The notes beneath the pieces are model-generated. The model searched no databases. It was not told where the DNA came from and worked only from the letters and a program-made list of their open reading frames with translations. Shown here piece by piece: positions 61,948 through 64,000 of a stretch of DNA of 64,000 bases. Location: the NCBI RefSeq assembly GCF_024741815.1, contig NZ_CP102951.1:186001-250000 (forward strand), given 5' to 3'. The stretch comes from Pseudomonas sp. LS1212 (GTDB taxonomy: Bacteria; Pseudomonadota; Gammaproteobacteria; Pseudomonadales; Pseudomonadaceae). The position numbers and the translations under genes were made by a program. Every line of letters begins with the position of its first letter. Within the stretch, counting starts at the first letter, position 1.

Positions 61948-62514
61948 ATGCGCCAGAAACCAACCGTCCTCGCTCGCGAGATTGTCGCCAGCAGTCGTCT
62001 ATTTCGCGTCGAAGAGGTGCAGTTGCGCTTCTCCAACGGAACCGAGCGCACCTATGAGCGCCTGGTAGGACGTGGGGCCGGGTATGGTGCGGTGATGATC
62101 GTGGCCATGATCGACGCCGAACATGCGCTGTTGATTGAAGAGTATTGCGGTGGCACCGATGAATACGAGCTGTCCTTGCCCAAGGGCCTGATCGAACCGG
62201 GCGAGGATGTGTTGGCGGCGGCCAACCGTGAACTGAAGGAGGAAGCCGGCTTCGGCGCCCGACAACTGGAGCACCTGACCGAGCTGTCGCTGTCGCCGGG
62301 TTACATGAGCCAGAAGATCCAGGTGGTGCTTGCGACCGACCTGTACGAGGAACGCCTGGAAGGCGACGAGCCGGAGCCGATGCGTGTCGATCGGGTCAAT
62401 CTGCGCGAGCTGGCGGCCTTGGCACAGCACCCGCAGTTTTCCGAGGGGCGTGCCCTGGCGGCGCTGTACCTGGCCCGGGACCTGCTGGCTCAACGTGGGG
62501 GGTTCAGCGCATGA
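61948..62514 (+). CDS. nudE: ADP compounds hydrolase NudE
   Basis: A 188-residue Nudix hydrolase. The Nudix box is GLIEPGEDVLAAANRELKEE plus AGF near residue 76-98 (pattern Gx5Ex7REUxEExG). It hydrolyses ADP-ribose, NADH and related compounds. AAGGAG precedes the ATG. Its stop overlaps the cysQ start (ATGA), giving a coupled pair concerned with nucleotide clean-up. Confidence 0.93.
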   Translation: MRQKPTVLAREIVASSRLFRVEEVQLRFSNGTERTYERLVGRGAGYGAVMIVAMIDAEHALLIEEYCGGTDEYELSLPKGLIEPGEDVLAAANRELKEEAGFGARQLEHLTELSLSPGYMSQKIQVVLATDLYEERLEGDEPEPMRVDRVNLRELAALAQHPQFSEGRALAALYLARDLLAQRGGFSA

Positions 62515-63353
62515 GTGAGACCGTTGAGGCCCTGGCCCATCCTTTATTGCCAGGCGTGATCGAACTCGCACGCCGTGCCGGTGAAGCGATCCTGCCGTTC
62601 TGGCGTGCCGATGTGGCGGTCGTTGCCAAGGCTGACGAGTCACCGGTCACGGCGGCGGACCTGGCGGCCCATCATGTGATCGTGGCGGGCCTCAAAGCCC
62701 TTGATTCGAGCATCCCGATTCTGTCCGAAGAGGATTGCGCTATCAGCCTGAGCGAGCGCCAGGGCTGGCAGCGCTGGTGGCTTGTCGACCCGCTCGACGG
62801 CACCAAGGAGTTCATTGCCGGCAGCGAAGAGTTCACCGTGAACATCGCCTTGATCGAGCAGGGGCGAGTAGTTTTCGGCGTAGTCGCGATGCCGACAAAT
62901 GGCCGCTGTTACTTCGGTGGGTCCGGGCTGGGTTCCTGGCGTGCCGAAGCGGCTGGCCAGGCGCTGCCCATCCATGTGCGGGCTGCGCCTGCAGCGGGCG
63001 AAGCCTTTACCGTGGTCGCTAGCCGACGTCATTCAAGCCCCGAGCAGGAACAATTGCTGGCGGGCTTGAGCGCAGGGCTGGGCGAGCTGAAACTGGCCAA
63101 TATCGGCAGTTCGCTGAAGTTCTGTCTGCTGGCCGAAGGTTCGGCCGATTGCTACCCGCGCCTGGCGCCGACGTCGCAATGGGACACCGCTGCGGCCCAG
63201 GGCGTGCTCGAAGGGGCCGGCGGCGAGGTGCTGGAGGTCAACGGGCAGCCGTTCCGTTACCCGCCGCGTGAATCGCTGCTCAATCCTTTCTTCCTGGCAC
63301 TGCCGGCGGCAGCGCCCTGGCGTGAAGCGCTGCTGGCACTGGCCCGCAAGTGA
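62511..63353 (+). CDS. cysQ: 3'(2'),5'-bisphosphate nucleotidase CysQ
   Basis: A 280-residue inositol-monophosphatase-family enzyme that degrades the sulfate-assimilation by-product PAP. Metal sites are visible: DESPVTAADLAAH, LSEEDC, the signature WLVDPLDGTKEFI near residue 90, and the C-terminal PTSQWDTAAAQGVLEGAGG. The start is fixed by the overlap with nudE. Confidence 0.94.
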   Translation: MSETVEALAHPLLPGVIELARRAGEAILPFWRADVAVVAKADESPVTAADLAAHHVIVAGLKALDSSIPILSEEDCAISLSERQGWQRWWLVDPLDGTKEFIAGSEEFTVNIALIEQGRVVFGVVAMPTNGRCYFGGSGLGSWRAEAAGQALPIHVRAAPAAGEAFTVVASRRHSSPEQEQLLAGLSAGLGELKLANIGSSLKFCLLAEGSADCYPRLAPTSQWDTAAAQGVLEGAGGEVLEVNGQPFRYPPRESLLNPFFLALPAAAPWREALLALARK

Positions 63354-63365
63354 AGACCGCCAGGT

Positions 63366-63821
63366 TCAGCGGTGCAGCACGTACTGCCCGCTGAACCGCA
63401 CCGCATCCTCGTCACTGTCGATATTGGTCACCCGCGTCTGCAAGTTCAGGCGTGCCCGGCCATAGCGCTCATAGGTGGCGAGAAACCTGCGCCAGACCTT
63501 CTCGTCGGGCGCGTCGCACAGGGCAATGGCATCGCCGGTAACCGGTAGCGGATAGCTGATCTGCCCTTCCTGAATGACAATGTGCCCGTCCGTGATCGCC
63601 GCTTCGCGCAGGCGCAGGTGCAACCACCCCCAGCCCGCCAGAACCGCCATGCAGTAAAGGCTGCCACCGAACATGGTGCTCTTGTGATTAACGTTGGCTG
63701 CCAGCGGCAGTTGCAGGCGCAATTGGTGGTCTTGCCAGCTCAGCACCTTGAGGCCCATCTCCCGGGTGAGGGGAATGTCGCTGTGGAGGATCGACTCCAG
63801 ATGGCGACCGTCGCGATTCAT
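63366..63821 (-). CDS. thioesterase, YiiD C-terminal domain type
   Basis: A 151-residue hotdog protein. NHKSTMFGGSLYCMAVLAGW is the YiiD_C signature with the conserved TMFGGS turn. DSDEDAVRFSGQYVLHR is the C-terminus. The start ATG at 63821 has GGAGG 7 nt upstream; a GTG two codons earlier abuts that site and was excluded. Convergent with cysQ, 12 bp apart. The substrate is unknown. Confidence 0.88.
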   Translation of the reverse strand: MNRDGRHLESILHSDIPLTREMGLKVLSWQDHQLRLQLPLAANVNHKSTMFGGSLYCMAVLAGWGWLHLRLREAAITDGHIVIQEGQISYPLPVTGDAIALCDAPDEKVWRRFLATYERYGRARLNLQTRVTNIDSDEDAVRFSGQYVLHR

Positions 63822-63839
63822 GCACACACCTCCAGTGAT

Positions 63840-64000
63840 TTATTCAAGGTCTTCACCTGCGCTGCTGCTGCCGCCATCGGCGAAACTCAGGCCGTGTTTT
63901 CGCAGTTTATCGTGGAGTGTCTTGCGCGGTATGCCCAGTGCTTCGGCGAGGCTGCGCAGCGAGCTGTGCGAGCGGGCAAGTTCAGCTGCGATCAGTGTGC
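63840..64000 (-). CDS. dctD: sigma-54-dependent response regulator, C-terminal Fis-type domain (partial)
   Basis: Only the last 52 residues are in the window; the gene continues past 64000. The Fis-type helix-turn-helix reads SLRSLAEALGIPRKTLHDKL then RKHGLSFADGG, ending EDLE. This closely resembles the end of DctD-type C4-dicarboxylate regulators of Pseudomonas, but other NtrC-family activators share the motif, so the gene symbol is tentative. Confidence 0.7.
   Translation of the reverse strand, partial: TLIAAELARSHSSLRSLAEALGIPRKTLHDKLRKHGLSFADGGSSSAGEDLE

Noticed and set aside
1..64000. CRISPR arrays, tRNA, rRNA or prophage genes.
   Set aside because: No regularly spaced direct repeats with unique spacers, no cloverleaf sequences and no phage structural genes were seen; the only phage-like gene is the T6SS VgrG.

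Overview
The window is a chromosomal segment of a fluorescent-group Pseudomonas. The evidence is the gene order trxA-rho-ubiD, ygfA/6S RNA/zapA-ygfB-pepP-ubiH-ubiI, gcvTHP, argE/argA/gshA, tex, ompR-envZ (amgRS), rimK, hslR/hslO, pckA, fdhF-fdhD and cysQ. High G+C coding DNA and several REP-type palindromes built on a GCTGGCAAGCCAGCTCCCACA-like arm agree with this. Most of the window is core housekeeping DNA with close gene packing and many ATGA/TGATG overlaps.

Layout. 1-4.5 kb: thioredoxin, Rho, UbiD and a ferredoxin-reductase-like flavoprotein. 4.5-15.3 kb is accessory: a ChaC-type gene, two related secreted proteins with TonB-C-like domains, a cluster of 23-bp repeats resembling a transposon end, a small A+T-rich membrane-protein gene, then a minus-strand type VI secretion cassette (VgrG, phospholipase D effector of the PldB/Tle5b type, and two tandem Sel1-repeat immunity proteins). 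Behind it lie about 550 bp without genes and a frameshifted fatty-acid-hydroxylase pseudogene. 15.3-24 kb: qor, an EVE-domain gene, ygfA, 6S RNA, zapA and a ubiquinone hydroxylase operon. 24-31.6 kb: ferric-iron ABC transporter (binding protein and permease) and the glycine cleavage operon. 31.6-44 kb: DUF2388 protein, NfeD, an orphan GspE-type ATPase, an Lrp regulator, CYTH-CHAD phosphatase, argE, argA, gshA, a thioesterase and tex. 44-51.4 kb: ompR-envZ, rimB-rimK, hslR, hslO, pckA.

51.4-55.1 kb holds two apparently identical 1831-bp group II introns joined head to tail with no exon between them, directly behind the pckA terminator. 55.1-64 kb: thioesterase, glycine-zipper protein, FdhF/FdhD-type molybdoenzyme pair with a LysR regulator, LysM/BON protein, HAD nucleotidase, nudE, cysQ, a YiiD-type thioesterase and the C-terminus of a sigma-54-type activator.

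The best candidates for unusual biology are the VgrG-PldB-duplicated-immunity cassette and its neighbourhood, the paired TonB-C/Cys-domain secreted proteins beside it, and the tandem intron. No CRISPR array, tRNA, rRNA or prophage was found.
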